Shown here: piece after piece, positions 31,001 to 44,448 of the stretch
How positions within the stretch are numbered: the stretch's first letter is position 1
How the letters are laid out: each line of letters begins with the position of its first letter
NCBI GenBank assembly: GCA_963971285.1
Contig: OZ020260.1
Location: forward strand, 9,954,798-10,018,797
Reading direction: 5' to 3'
From: Astropecten irregularis
Taxonomy: Eukaryota; Echinodermata; Asteroidea; Paxillosida; Astropectinidae
DNA length: 64,000 nucleotides
Program-made: the position numbers and the translations under genes
The notes under the pieces: model-generated
What the model saw: only the letters and a program-made list of their open reading frames with translations
Database searches by the model: none
Told to the model about the DNA's origin: nothing

Positions 31001-34000
31001 AACCACAGGTGGAGATACAACCACTGTAGCCGAAACAACCACAGCTGGAGAGACAACCACTGTTGCTGACACAACTACAGCTGGAGATACAACCACTGTA
31101 GTTGAAACAACTACAGCTGGAGATACAACCACTGTTGCTGACACAACTACAGCTGGAGACACAACCACTGTAGCTGAAACAACTACAGCTGGAGATACAA
31201 CCACTGTAGCTGAAACAACCACAGCTGGAGAGACAACCACTCTTGCTGAAACAACTACAGCTGGAGATACAACCACTGTTGCTGAAACAACCACAGCTGG
31301 AGACACAACAACTGTAGCTTACACAACTACAGCTGTTGACACAACCACTGTAGCTGAAACAACTACAGCTGGAGATACAACCACTGTTGCTGACACAACT
31401 ATAGCTGGAGACACAACCACTGTAGCTGAAACAACTACAGCTGGAGATGCAACCATTGTTGCTGAAACAACTACTGCCGAAGAGACAACCACTGTTGCTG
31501 TAACAACCACAGCTGGAGACACAACAACTGTAGCTGACACAACTACAGCTGTTGACACAACCACTGTAGCTGAAACAACCACAGGTGGAGATACAACCAC
31601 TGTAGCCGAAACAACCACAGCTGGAGAGACAACCACTGTTGCTGACACAACTACAGCTGAAGACACAACCACTGTTGCTGAAACAACCACAGCTGGAGAC
31701 ACAACCACTGTGGCTGACACAACCACAGCTGGAGACACAACCAGTGTTGCTGAAACAACCACAGCTGGAGACACTACAACAGTAGCTGACACAACGACAG
31801 CTGTTGACACAACCACTGTAGCTGACACTACTACAGCTGGAGACACAACCACTGTAGCTGAAACAACTACTGCTGAAGACACAACCACTGTTGCTGAAAC
31901 AACCACAGCTGAAGACACAACCACTGTTGCTGAAACAACCACAGCTGGAGACACAACCACTGTGGCTGACACAACCACAGCTGGAGACACAACCACTGTA
32001 GCTGAAACAACTACATCTGGAGATACAACCACTGTTGCTGAAACAACCACAGGTGGAGATACAACCACTGTAGCCGAAACAACCACAGCTGGAGAGACAA
32101 CCACTGTTGCTGACACAACTACAGCTGGAGATACAACCACTGTAGTTGAAACAACTACAGCTGGAGATACAACCACTGTTGCTGACACAACTACAGCTGG
32201 AGACACAACCACTGTAGCTGAAACAACTACAGCTGGAGATACAACCACTGTAGCTGAAACAACCACAGCTGGAGAGACAACCTCTGTTGCTGAAACAACT
32301 ACAGCTGGAGATACAACCACTGTTGCTGAAACAACCACAGCTGGAGACACAACAACTGTAGCTGACACAACTACAGCTGTTGACACAACCACTGTAGCTG
32401 AAACAACTACAGCTGGAGATACAACCACTGTTGCTGACACAACTATAGCTGGAGACACAACCACTGTAGCTGAAACAACTACAGCTGGAGATACAACCAC
32501 TGTAGCTGAGACAACTACTGCCGAAGTGACAACCACTGTTGCTGAAACAACCACAGCTGGAGACACAATCACTGTTGCTGAAACAACCACAGCTGTTGAC
32601 ACAACCACTGTTGCTGAAACAACTACAGCTGGAGACACTACAACAGTAGCTGACACAACTACAGCTGTTGACACAACCACTGTAGCTGAAACAACTACAG
32701 CTGGAGACACAACAACAGTAGCTGACCCAACCACAGCTGTTGACACAACCACTGTAGCTGACACAACTACAGCTGGAGACACAACCACTGTAGCTGAAAC
32801 AACTACTGCTGAAGACACAACCACTGTTGCTGAAACAACCACAGCTGGAGACACTACAACAGTAGCTGACACAACTACAGCTGCAGACACAACCAGTGTT
32901 GCTGAAACAACCACAGCTGGAGACACTACAACAGTAGCTGACACAACTACAGCTGTTGACACAACCACTGTAGCTGAAACAACTACAGCTGGAGATACAA
33001 CCACTTTAGCTGAAACAACCACAGCTGGAGACACAACCACTGTTGCTGAAACAACCACAGCTGGAGACACAACAACAGTAGCTGACACAACTACAGCTGG
33101 AGATACAACCACTGTTGCTGACACAACTACAGCTGGAGAAGCAACCTCTGTAGCTGAAACAACTACATCTGGAGATACAACCACTGTTGCTGAAACAACC
33201 ACAGGTGGAGATACAACCACTGTAGCCGAAACAACCACAGCTGGAGAGACAACCACTGTTGCTGACACAACTACAGCTGAAGACACAACCACTGTTGTTG
33301 AAACAACCACAGCTGGAGACACAACCACTGTGGCTGACACAACCACAGCTGGAGACACAACCAGTGTTGCTGAAACAACCGCAGCTGGAGACACTACAAC
33401 AGTAGCTGACACAACTACAGCTGAAGACACAACCACTGTGGCTGACACAACCACAGCTGGAGAGACAACCACTGTTGCTGACACAACTATAGCTGGAGAT
33501 ACAACCACTGTAGCTGAAACAACTACAGCTGGAGATACAACCACTGATGCTGACACAACTACAGCTGGAGACACAACCACTGTAGCTGAAACAAGTACAG
33601 CTGGAGATACAACCACTGTAGCTGAAACAACCACAGCTGGAGAGACAACCACTGTTGCTGAAACAAATACAGCTGGAGATACAACCACTGTTGCTGAAAC
33701 AACCACAGCTGGAGACACAACCACTGTGGCTGACACAACCACAGCTGGAGACACAACCAGTGTTGCTGAAACAACCACAGCTGGAGACACTACAAGAGTA
33801 GCTGACACAACTACAGCTGTTGACACAACCACTGTAGCTGAAACAACTACAGCTGGAGACACAACAACAGTAGCTGACCGAACCACAGCTGTTGACACAA
33901 CCACTGTAGCTGACACAACTACAGCTGGAGACACAACCACTGTAGCTGAAACAACTACTGCTGAAGACACAACCACTGTTGCTGAAACAACCACAGCTGG

Positions 34001-37000
34001 AGACACAACCACTGTGGCTGACACAACCACAGCTGATGACACAACCACTGTAGCTGAAACAACTACAGCTGGAGATACAACCACTTTAGCTGAAACAACC
34101 ACAGCTGGAGACACAACCACTGTTGCTGAAACAACCACAGCTGGAGACACAACAACAGTAGCTGACACAACTACATCTGGAGATACAACCACTTTAGCTG
34201 AAACAACCACAGCTGGAGACACAACCACTGTTGCTGAAACAGCCACAGCTGGAGACACAACGACAGTAGCTGACACAACTACATCTGGAGACACAACCAC
34301 TGTGGCTGACACAACCACAGCTGGAGACACAACCACTGTTGCTGAAACAACTACAGCTGGAGATACAACCACTGTTGCTGAAACAGCCACAGGTGGAGAT
34401 ACAACCACTGTAGCCGAAACAACCACAGCTGGAGAGACAACCACTGTTGCTGACACAACTACAGCTGAAGACACAACCACTGTTGCTGAAACAACCACAG
34501 CTGGAGACACAACCACTGTGGCTGATACAACCACAGCTGGAGACACAACCAGTGTTGCTGAAACAACCACAGCTGGAGACACTACAACAGTAGCTGACAC
34601 AACTACAGCTGTTGACACAACCACTGTAGCTGAAACAACTACAGCTGGAGACACAACAACAGTGGCTGACACAACCACAGCTGTTGACACAACCACTGTA
34701 GCTGAAACAACTACATCTGGAGATACAACCACTGTTGCTGAAACAACCACAGGTGGAGATACAACCAGTGTAGCCGAAACAACCACAGCTGGAGAGACAA
34801 CCACTGTTGCTGACACAACTACAGCTGGAGATACAACCACTGTAGCTGAAACAACTACAGCTGGAGATACAACCACTGATGCTGACACAACTACAGCTGG
34901 AGACACAACCACTGTAGCTGAAACAACTACAGCTGGAGATACAACCACTGTAGCTGAAACAACCACAGCTGGAGAGACAACCACTGTTGCTGAAACAACT
35001 ACAGCTGGAGATACAACCACTGTTGCTGAAACAACCACAGCTGGAGACACAACAACTGTAGCTGACACAACTACAGCTGTTGACACAACCACTGTAGCTG
35101 AAACAACTACAGCTGGAGATACAACCACTGTTGCTGACACAACTATAGCTGGAGACACAACCACTGTAGCGGAAACAAATACAGCTGGAGATACAACCAC
35201 TGATGCTAAAACAACCACAGCTGGAGACACAACCACTGTTTCTCAAACAACCACAGCTGGAGACACAACCACTGTGGCCGAGACAACTACAGCTGGAGAC
35301 ACAACAACAGTAGATGACACAACTACAGCTGTTGACACCACCACTGTAGCTGAAACAACTACAGCTGGAGATACAACCACTGTAGCTGAAACAACTACAG
35401 CTGGAGACACAACAACAGTGGCTGACACAACCACAGCTGTTGACACAACCACTGTAGCTGAAACAACTACATCTGGAGATACAACCACTGTTGCTGAAAC
35501 AACCACAGGTGGAGATACAACCACTGTAGCCGAAACAACCACAGCTGGAGAGACAACCACTGTTGCTGACACAACTACAGCTGGAGATACAACCACTGTA
35601 GCTGAAACAACTACAGCTGGAGATACAACCACTGATGCTGACACAACTACAGCTGGAGACACAACCACTGTAGCTGAAACAACTACAGCTGGAGATACAA
35701 CCACTGTAGCTGAAACAACCACAGCTGGAGAGACAACCACTGTTGCTGAAACAACTACAGCTGGAGATACAACCACTGTTGCTGAAACAACCACAGCTGG
35801 AGACACAACAACTGTAGCTGACACAACTACAGCTGTTGACACAACCACTGTAGCTGAAACAACTACAGCTGGAGATACAACCACTGTTGCTGACACAACT
35901 ATAGCTGGAGACACAACCACTGTAGCTGAAACAAATACAGCTGGAGATACAACCACTGATGCTGACACAACTACAGCTGGAGACACAACCACTGTAGCTG
36001 AAACAACTACAGCTGGAGATACAACCACTGTAGCTGAAACAACCACAGCTGGAGAGACAACCACTGTTGCTGAAACAACTACAGCTGGAGATACAACCAC
36101 TGTTGCTGAAACAACCACAGCTGGAGACACAACAACTGTAGCTGACACAACTACAGCTGTTGACACAACCACTGTAGCTGAAACAACTACAGCTGGAGAT
36201 ACAACCACTGTTGCTGACACAACTATAGCTGGAGACACAACCACTGTAGCTGAAACAAATACAGCTGGAGATACAACCACTGATGCTGACACAACTATAG
36301 CTGGAGACACAACCACTGTAGCTGAAACAAATACAGCTGGAGATACAACCACTGATGCTGACACAACTACAGCTGGAGACACAACCACTGTAGCTGAAAC
36401 AACTACAGCTGGAGATACAACCACTGTAGCTGAAACAACCACAGCTGGAGAGACAACCACTGTTGCTGAAACAACTACAGCTGGAGATACAACCACTGTT
36501 GCTGAAACAACCACAGCTGGAGACACAACCACTGTAGCTGGCACAACTACAGCTGTTGACACAACCACTGTAGCTGAAACAACTACAGCTGGAGATACAA
36601 CCACTGTTGCTGACACAACTATAGCTGGATATACAACCACTGTAGCTGAAACAACTACTGCCGAAGAGACAATCACTGTTGCTGAAACAACCACAGCTGG
36701 AGAGACAACCACTGTAGCTGAAACAACTACACCTGGAGATACAACCACTGTAGCTGAAACAACCACAGCTGGAGAGACAACCACTGTTGCTGAAACAACT
36801 ACAGCTGGAGATACAACCACTGTTGCTGAAACAACCACAGCTGGAGACACAACAACTGTGGCTGACACAACCACAGCTGGAGACACAACCACTGTTGCTG
36901 AAACAACTACAGCTGGAGACACTACAACAGTAGCTGACACAACTACAGCTGTTGACACAACCACTGTAGCTGAAACAACTACAGCTGGAGACACAACAAC

Positions 37001-40000
37001 AGTAGCTGACCCAACCACAGCTGTTGACACAACCACTGTTATTGAGAAAACTACAGCTGGAGATACAACCACTGTAGCTGAAACAACCACAGCTGGAGAG
37101 ACAACCACTGTTGCTGAAACAACCACAGCTGGAGACACAACCACTGTTGCTGAAACAACCACAGCTGGAGACACAACAACAGTAGCTGACACAACTACAG
37201 CTGGAGATACAACCACTGTTGCTGAAACAACCACAGCTCGAGACACAACCACTGTTTCTCAAACTACCACAGCTGGAGACACAACCACTGTGGCCGAGAC
37301 AACTACAGCTGGAGACACAACAACAGTAGATGACACAACTACAGCTGTTGACACCACCACTGTAGCTGAAACAACCACAGCTGGAGATACAACCACTGTT
37401 GCTGAAACAACCACAGCTGGAGACACAACCACTGTGGCTGACACAACCACAGGTGGAGACACAACCACTGTTGCTGAAACAACCACAGCTGGAGAAACTA
37501 CAACAGTAGTTGACACAACTACAGCTGTTGACACAACCACTGTAGCTGACACAACCACAGCTGTTGACACAACCACTGTAGCTGAAACAACTACAGCTGG
37601 AGATACAACCACAGTAGCTGAAACAACCACAGCTGGAGACACAACCACTGTTGCTGAAACAACCACAGCTGGAGACACAACAACAGTAGCTGACACAACT
37701 ACAGCTGGAGATACAACCACTGTTGCTGACACAACTACAGCTGGAGAAACAACCACTGTAGCTGACACAACTACAGCTGGAGACACTAGAACAGTAGCTG
37801 ACACAACTACAGCTGTTGACACAACCACTGTAGCTGAAACAACTACAGCTGGAGACACAACAACAGTGGCTGACACAACCACAGCTGTTGACACAACCAC
37901 TGTAGCTGAAACAACTACAGCTGGAGATACAACCACGGTAGCTGAAACAACCACAGCTGGAGAAACAACCACTGTTGCTGAAACAACCACAGCTGGAGAC
38001 ACAACAACAGTAGCTGACACAACTACAGCTGGAGATACAACCACTGTTGCTGACACAACTACAACTGGAGAAACAACCACTGTAGCTGAAACAACTACAT
38101 CTGGAGATACAACCACTGTTGCTGAAACAACCATAGGTGGAGATACAACCGCTGTAGCCGAAACAACCACAGCTGGAGAGACAACCACTGTAGCTGAAAC
38201 AACTACAGCTGGAGATACAACCACTGTAGCTGAAACAACTACAGCTGGAGATACAACCACTTTAGCTGAAACAACTACAGCTGGAGACACAACCACTGTG
38301 ATTGAGACAACTACAGCTGCAGAAACAACTACTGTTGCTGAGACAACTACAGCTGGAGAAACAACAACTGTTGCTGAGACAACTACAGCTGGAGAAACAA
38401 CAACTGTAGCTGACACAACTACAGCTGGAGAAACAACAACTGTAGCTGACGCAACTACAGCTGGAGTCACAACCACTGTGGCAGAGTCAACTACAGCTGG
38501 AGAAACAACCACTGTTGCTGAGACTACTACTGTTGGAGAAACAACAACTGTAGCTGACGCAACTACAGCTGTAGAAGCAACCACTCTACCTGAGACAACT
38601 ACAGCTGGAGACAGAACCACTGTTATTGAGACAACTACAGCTGGAGAAACAACCACTGTTGCTGAGACAACTACAGATGGAGAAACAACAACTGTAGCTG
38701 AGACCACTACAGCTGGAGAAACAACCACTGTTGCTGAGATAACTACCGCTGGAGAAACAACAATTGTAGCTGACGCAACTACAGCTGGAGAAACAACCAC
38801 TGTTGCAGAGACAACTACAGATGGAGAAACAACAACTGTAGCTGAGACAACTACAGCTGGAGAAACAACAACTGTAGCTGACACAACTACAGCTGGGGAA
38901 ACAACCACTGTTACTGAGACAACTACAGCTGGAGGCACAACTACTGTGATTGAGACAACTACAGCTGGAGAAACATCCACAGTTGCTGAGACTACTACAG
39001 CTGGAGAAACAACAACTGTAGCTGACACAACTACAGCTGGGGAAACATCAACTGTAGCTGACACAACTACAGCTGGAGAACCAACCACTGTGGCAGAGTC
39101 AACTACAGCTGGAGAAACAACCACTGTTGCTGAGACTACTACTGTTGGAGAAACAACAACTGTAGCTGACACAACTACAGCTGTGGAAACAACCACTCTA
39201 CCTGAGACAACTACAGCTAGAGACACAACCACTGTTATTGAGACAACTACAGCTGGAGAAACAACCACTGTTGCTGAAATTACTACAGATAGAGCCACAA
39301 CCACTGTAGCTGAGACCACTACAGCTAGAGAAACAACCACTGTTGCTGAGACAACTACAGCTGGAGAAACAACAATTGTAGCTGACACAACTACAGCTGG
39401 AAAAACAACAACTGTAGCTGACACAACTACAGCTGGAGTCACAACCACTGTGGCAGAGTCAACTACAGCTGGAGAAACAACCACTGTTGCTGAGACTACT
39501 ACTGTTGGAGAAACAACAACTGTAGCTGACGCAACTACAGCTGTGGAAACAACCACTCTACCTGAGACAACTTCAGTTGGAGACAGAACCACTGTTATTG
39601 AGACAACTACAGCTGGAGAAACAACCACTGTTGCAGAGACAACTACAGATGGAGAAACAACAACTGTAGCTGAGACAACTACAGCTGGAGAAACAACAAC
39701 TGTAGCTGACACAACTACAGCTGGGGAAACAACCACTCTTCCTGAGACAACTACAGCTGGAGAAACAACCACTGTGATTGAGACAATTACAGCTGGAGAA
39801 ACAACCACTGTTTCTGTGACAACTACAGCTGGAGAAACAACCACTGTTGCTGAAACTACTACTGTTGGAGAAACAACAACTGTAGCTGAAATTACTACAG
39901 CTGGAGATACAACCACTGTAGCTGAAACAACCACAGCTGGAGAGACAACCACTGTTGCTGAAACAACTACAGCTGGAGATACAACCACTGTTGCTGAAAC

Positions 40001-43000
40001 AACTACAGCTGGAGACACAACAACTGTAGCTGACACAACTACAGCTGTTGACACAACCACTGTAGCTGAAACAACTACAGCTGGAGATACAACCACTGTT
40101 GCTGACACAACTATAGCTGGAGACACAACCACTGTAGCTGAAACAAATACAGCTGGAGATACAACCACTGATGCTGACACAACTATAGCTGGAGACACAA
40201 CCACTGTAGCTGAAACAAATACAGCTGGAGATACAACCACTGATGCTGACACAACTACAGCTGGAGACACAACCACTGTAGCTGAAACAACTACAGCTGG
40301 AGATACAACCACTGTAGCTGAAACAACCACAGCTGGAGAGACAACCACTGTTGCTGAAACAACTACAGCTGGAGATACAACCACTGTTGCTGAAACAACC
40401 ACAGCTGGAGACACAACCACTGTAGCTGGCACAACTACAGCTGTTGACACAACCACTGTAGCTGAAACAACTACAGCTGGAGATACAACCACTGTTGCTG
40501 ACACAACTATAGCTGGATATACAACCACTGTAGCTGAAACAACTACTGCCGAAGAGACAATCACTGTTGCTGAAACAACCACAGCTGGAGAGACAACCAC
40601 TGTAGCTGAAACAACTACACCTGGAGATACAACCACTGTAGCTGAAACAACCACAGCTGGAGAGACAACCACTGTTGCTGAAACAACTACAGCTGGAGAT
40701 ACAACCACTGTTGCTGAAACAACCACAGCTGGAGACACAACAACTGTAGCTGACACAACCACAGCTGGAGACACAACCACTGTTGCTGAAACAACTACAG
40801 CTGGAGACACTACAACAGTAGCTGACACAACTACAGCTGTTGACACAACCACTGTAGCTGAAACAACTACAGCTGGAGACACAACAACAGTAGCTGACCC
40901 AACCACAGCTGTTGACACAACCACTGTTATTGAGAAAACTACAGCTGGAGATACAACCACTGTAGCTGAAACAACCACAGCTGGAGAGACAACCACTGTT
41001 GCTGAAACAACCACAGCTGGAGACACAACCACTGTTGCTGAAACAACCACAGCTGGAGACACAACAACAGTAGCTGACACAACTACAGCTGGAGATACAA
41101 CCACTGTTGCTGAAACAACCACAGCTCGAGACACAACCACTGTTTCTCAAACTACCACAGCTGGAGACACAACCACTGTGGCCGAGACAACTACAGCTGG
41201 AGACACAACAACAGTAGATGACACAACTACAGCTGTTGACACCACCACTGTAGCTGAAACAACTACAGCTGGAGATACAACCACTGTTGCTGAAACAACC
41301 ACAGCTGGAGACACAACCACTGTGGCTGACACAACCACAGGTGGAGACACAACCACTGTTGCTGAAACAACCACAGCTGGAGAAACTACAACAGTAGTTG
41401 ACACAACTACAGCTGTTGACACAACCACTGTAGCTGAAACAACTACAGCTGGAGACACAACAACAGTAGCTGACACAACCACAGCTGTTGACACAACCAC
41501 TGTAGCTGAAACAACTACAGCTGGAGATACAACCACAGTAGCTGAAACAACCACAGCTGGAGACACAACCACTGTTGCTGAAACAACCACAGCTGGAGAC
41601 ACAACAACAGTAGCTGACACAACTACAGCTGGAGATACAACCACTGTTGCTGACACAACTACAGCTGGAGAAACAACCACTGTAGCTGACACAACTACAG
41701 CTGGAGACACTAGAACAGTAGCTGACACAACTACAGCTGTTGACACAACCACTGTAGCTGAAACAACTACAGCTGGAGACACAACAACAGTGGCTGACAC
41801 AACCACAGCTGTTGACACAACCACTGTAGCTGAAACAACTACAGCTGGAGATACAACCACGGTAGCTGAAACAACCACAGCTGGAGAAACAACCACTGTT
41901 GCTGAAACAACCACAGCTGGAGACACAACAACAGTAGCTGACACAACTACAGCTGGAGATACAACCACTGTTGCTGACACAACTACAACTGGAGAAACAA
42001 CCACTGTAGCTGAAACAACTACATCTGGAGATACAACCACTGTTGCTGAAACAACCATAGGTGGAGATACAACCGCTGTAGCCGAAACAACCACAGCTGG
42101 AGAGACAACCACTGTAGCTGAAACAACTACAGCTGGAGATACAACCACTGTAGCTGAAACAACTACAGCTGGAGATACAACCACTTTAGCTGAAACAACT
42201 ACAGCTGGAGACACAACCACTGTGATTGAGACAACTACAGCTGCAGAAACAACTACTGTTGCTGAGACAACTACAGCTGGAGAAACAACAACTGTTGCTG
42301 AGACAACTACAGCTGGAGAAACAACAACTGTAGCTGACACAACTACAGCTGGAGAAACAACAACTGTAGCTGACGCAACTACAGCTGGAGTCACAACCAC
42401 TGTGGCAGAGTCAACTACAGCTGGAGAAACAACCACTGTTGCTGAGACTACTACTGTTGGAGAAACAACAACTGTAGCTGACGCAACTACAGCTGTAGAA
42501 GCAACCACTCTACCTGAGACAACTACAGCTGGAGACAGAACCACTGTTATTGAGACAACTACAGCTGGAGAAACAACCACTGTTGCTGAGACAACTACAG
42601 ATGGAGAAACAACAACTGTAGCTGAGACCACTACAGCTGGAGAAACAACCACTGTTGCTGAGACAACTACCGCTGGAGAAACAACAATTGTAGCTGACGC
42701 AACTACAGCTGGAGAAACAACCACTGTTGCAGAGACAACTACAGATGGAGAAACAACAACTGTAGCTGAGACAACTACAGCTGGAGAAACAACAACTGTA
42801 GCTGACACAACTACAGCTGGGGAAACAACCACTGTTACTGAGACAACTACAGCTGGAGGCACAACTACTGTGATTGAGACAACTACAGCTGGAGAAACAT
42901 CCACAGTTGCTGAGACTACTACAGCTGGAGAAACAACAACTGTAGCTGACACAACTACAGCTGGGGAAACATCAACTGTAGCTGACACAACTACAGCTGG

Positions 43001-44397
43001 AGAACCAACCACTGTGGCAGAGTCAACTACAGCTGGAGAAACAACCACTGTTGCTGAGACTACTACTGTTGGAGAAACAACAACTGTAGCTGACACAACT
43101 ACAGCTGTGGAAACAACCACTCTACCTGAGACAACTACAGCTAGAGACACAACCACTGTTATTGAGACAACTACAGCTGGAGAAACAACCACTGTTGCTG
43201 AAATTACTACAGATAGAGCCACAACCACTGTAGCTGAGACCACTACAGCTAGAGAAACAACCACTGTTGCTGAGACAACTACAGCTGGAGAAACAACAAT
43301 TGTAGCTGACACAACTACAGCTGGAAAAACAACAACTGTAGCTGACACAACTACAGCTGGAGTCACAACCACTGTGGCAGAGTCAACTACAGCTGGAGAA
43401 ACAACCACTGTTGCTGAGACTACTACTGTTGGAGAAACAACAACTGTAGCTGACGCAACTACAGCTGTGGAAACAACCACTCTACCTGAGACAACTTCAG
43501 TTGGAGACAGAACCACTGTTATTGAGACAACTACAGCTGGAGAAACAACCACTGTTGCAGAGACAACTACAGATGGAGAAACAACAACTGTAGCTGAGAC
43601 AACTACAGCTGGAGAAACAACAACTGTAGCTGACACAACTACAGCTGGGGAAACAACCACTCTTCCTGAGACAACTACAGCTGGAGAAACAACCACTGTG
43701 ATTGAGACAATTACAGCTGGAGAAACAACCACTGTTTCTGTGACAACTACAGCTGGAGAAACAACCACTGTTGCTGAAACTACTACTGTTGGAGAAACAA
43801 CAACTGTAGCTGAAATTACTACAGCTGGAGACACAACCACTGTAGCTGAGACCACTACAGCTGGAGAAACAACCACTGTTGCTGAGACTACTACCGCTAG
43901 AGACACAGCCACTGTAGCTGATACTACTACAGCTGGAGGAACAACCACAGTTGCTAAGACAACTACAGCTGGAGAAACAACAACTGTAGCTGACACAACT
44001 ACAGCAGGAGACACAACCACTGTAGCTGAGACCACTACAGCTGGAGAAACAACCTCTGTGATTGAGACAACTACAGCTGGAGACACAACAACTTTAGCTG
44101 AGACAACTACAGCTGGAGAAACAACAACTGTAGCTGACACAACTACTGTTGGAGAAAGAACCACTGTTGCTGAGACTACTACAGCTAGAGACATAACCAC
44201 TGTAGCTGAGACTACTACTGTTGGAGAAAAAACAAGTGTAGCAGAAACGACTACTGTTGGAGAAACAACAGCTCTACCCGAGACAACTACTATTGCTGAG
44301 ATAGCTACAACCAGATTTATAACATCTGATCATGTAACTTTAGTAGCGGACGTGGAAACAACGGCTTCAGAGACAACGTCTGGTGTGACAACTTCTG
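1..44397 (+). CDS. Giant Thr-rich repeat protein, 3' part of a >=44.4-kb exon
   Basis: The reading frame is open from the left edge (first whole codon at base 3) to a splice donor after 44397, giving 14,798 whole codons. The product is almost entirely hexapeptides TTTxx(D/E), typically TTTAGD, TTTAVD, TTTVAE and TTTVAD. No ATG serves as a start: the first possible non-ATG start, at 138, is a GTG coding for Val in an ordinary repeat, so the true 5' end lies to the left. The last ~32 residues leave the array and contain RFITSD and end VTTSG. The donor (TCTG before GTGAGAT) falls after the first base of a Gly codon, so the intron is phase 1. Without splicing the frame would stop at 44433-44435. 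In-frame codons encode no Cys and almost no Pro or aromatics. By composition it resembles secreted mucin-type, O-glycosylated domains; the family is not recognised and the function is inferred only. Confidence 0.85.
3650..10630 (+). repeat. Higher-order repeat, about 2.5 copies, period 2823/2787 bp
   Basis: A 12-bp insertion marker (extra TTTD) recurs at 4752, 7575 and 10362. A Leu-Ala-Glu-Arg variant recurs at 4096, 6919 and 9706. A 3-bp insertion marker (extra Asp) recurs at 5769 and 8556. Spacings are 2823 and 2787 bp, which differ by one 36-bp dimer. The missing dimer is in the second copy near 7.8 kb, where the first copy (about 4.98 kb) and the third (about 10.58 kb) keep it. Confidence 0.85.
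10590..12030 (+). repeat. Tandem duplication, period 720 bp
   Basis: The rare TTTGAE variant recurs at about 10,762 and 11,482, and the surrounding rows of sequence are identical at an offset of 720 bp (20 x 36). The match breaks near 11.82 kb with a register change of one dimer. Confidence 0.8.
12420..20081 (+). repeat. Tandem duplication of a 3831-bp segment
   Basis: Three independent rare markers are offset by exactly 3831 bp: the TTTD insertion (12534 and 16365), the extra-Asp insertion (13551 and 17382) and a TTTAFD variant (about 14,506 and 18,337). Copy 1 runs about 12,420-16,250 and copy 2 about 16,251-20,081. The copies look almost identical; one visible substitution is GCT to GCA near 19,991. 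The period is not a multiple of 36 because the 12-bp and 3-bp insertions lie inside it (3831 = 36 x 106 + 15). Confidence 0.9.
21100..29750 (+). repeat. Higher-order repeat, 3+ copies, period 2556/2592/2772 bp
   Basis: A TTTYAD variant (ACTTAT) recurs with its Tyr codon at 23898, 26454 and 29046, giving spacings of 2556 and 2592 bp. An AGDKKT variant recurs at 21834, 24606 and 27162, giving spacings of 2772 and 2556 bp. All spacings are whole multiples of 36, so copies gained or lost entire dimers. Confidence 0.85.
29650..31885 (+). repeat. Tandem duplication, period 1116 bp
   Basis: A TTTVAY variant has its Tyr codon at 30204 and 31320, and a TTTLAE variant begins at 29655 and 30771. Both pairs are 1116 bp apart (31 x 36). 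The match ends near 31,887, two periods after its start. Confidence 0.85.
36015..43826 (+). repeat. Tandem duplication of a 3.9-kb segment carrying the E-type block
   Basis: Copy 1 runs about 36,015-39,902 and copy 2 about 39,903-43,826. A Ser-Gln variant (TCTCAA) lies at 37257 and 41145, an offset of 3888. A TTTAAE variant lies at 38319 and 42243, an offset of 3924; the extra 36 bp is one dimer gained near 41.43 kb in copy 2 or lost from copy 1. Otherwise the copies differ by few substitutions, such as Ile versus Thr near 38,74x and 42,66x. The junction near 39,903 puts D-type sequence directly after E-type sequence. Confidence 0.9.
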
Positions 44398-44448
44398 GTG
44401 AGATAGGCATATGTGTTTTATTTAATTTAGGTTAATAGATAAACAAGT

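Larger units (their letters stand above)
1..44300 (+). repeat. 18/36-bp coding minisatellite array, D-type with E-type 3' blocks
   Basis: The basic unit is 18 bp (six codons) and the usual dimer is 36 bp. The first hexad is mostly TTTAGD or TTTAVD and the second TTTVAE or TTTVAD; there are about 2,460 hexads. Up to about 38.3 kb the first hexad mostly ends in Asp (D-type). Blocks at about 38.3-39.9 and 42.2-44.3 kb are E-type (TTTAGE, with TTTVIE, TTTLPE and TTTVGE variants) and more varied. Variation is largely synonymous (GAT/GAC, GTA/GTT/GTG, ACC/ACT). The array begins beyond the left edge. Confidence 0.95.

Noticed and set aside
1-44300. CRISPR-like array
   Set aside because: The 36-bp period is superficially similar to CRISPR repeats, but there are no unique spacers; every unit is a variant of the same coding repeat.
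44433-44435. Stop codon as the normal end of the gene
   Set aside because: The donor at 44398 and the acceptor at 44906 are both good and in matching phase, and the residues after the donor leave the Thr-rich composition. Kept only as a possible alternative end.
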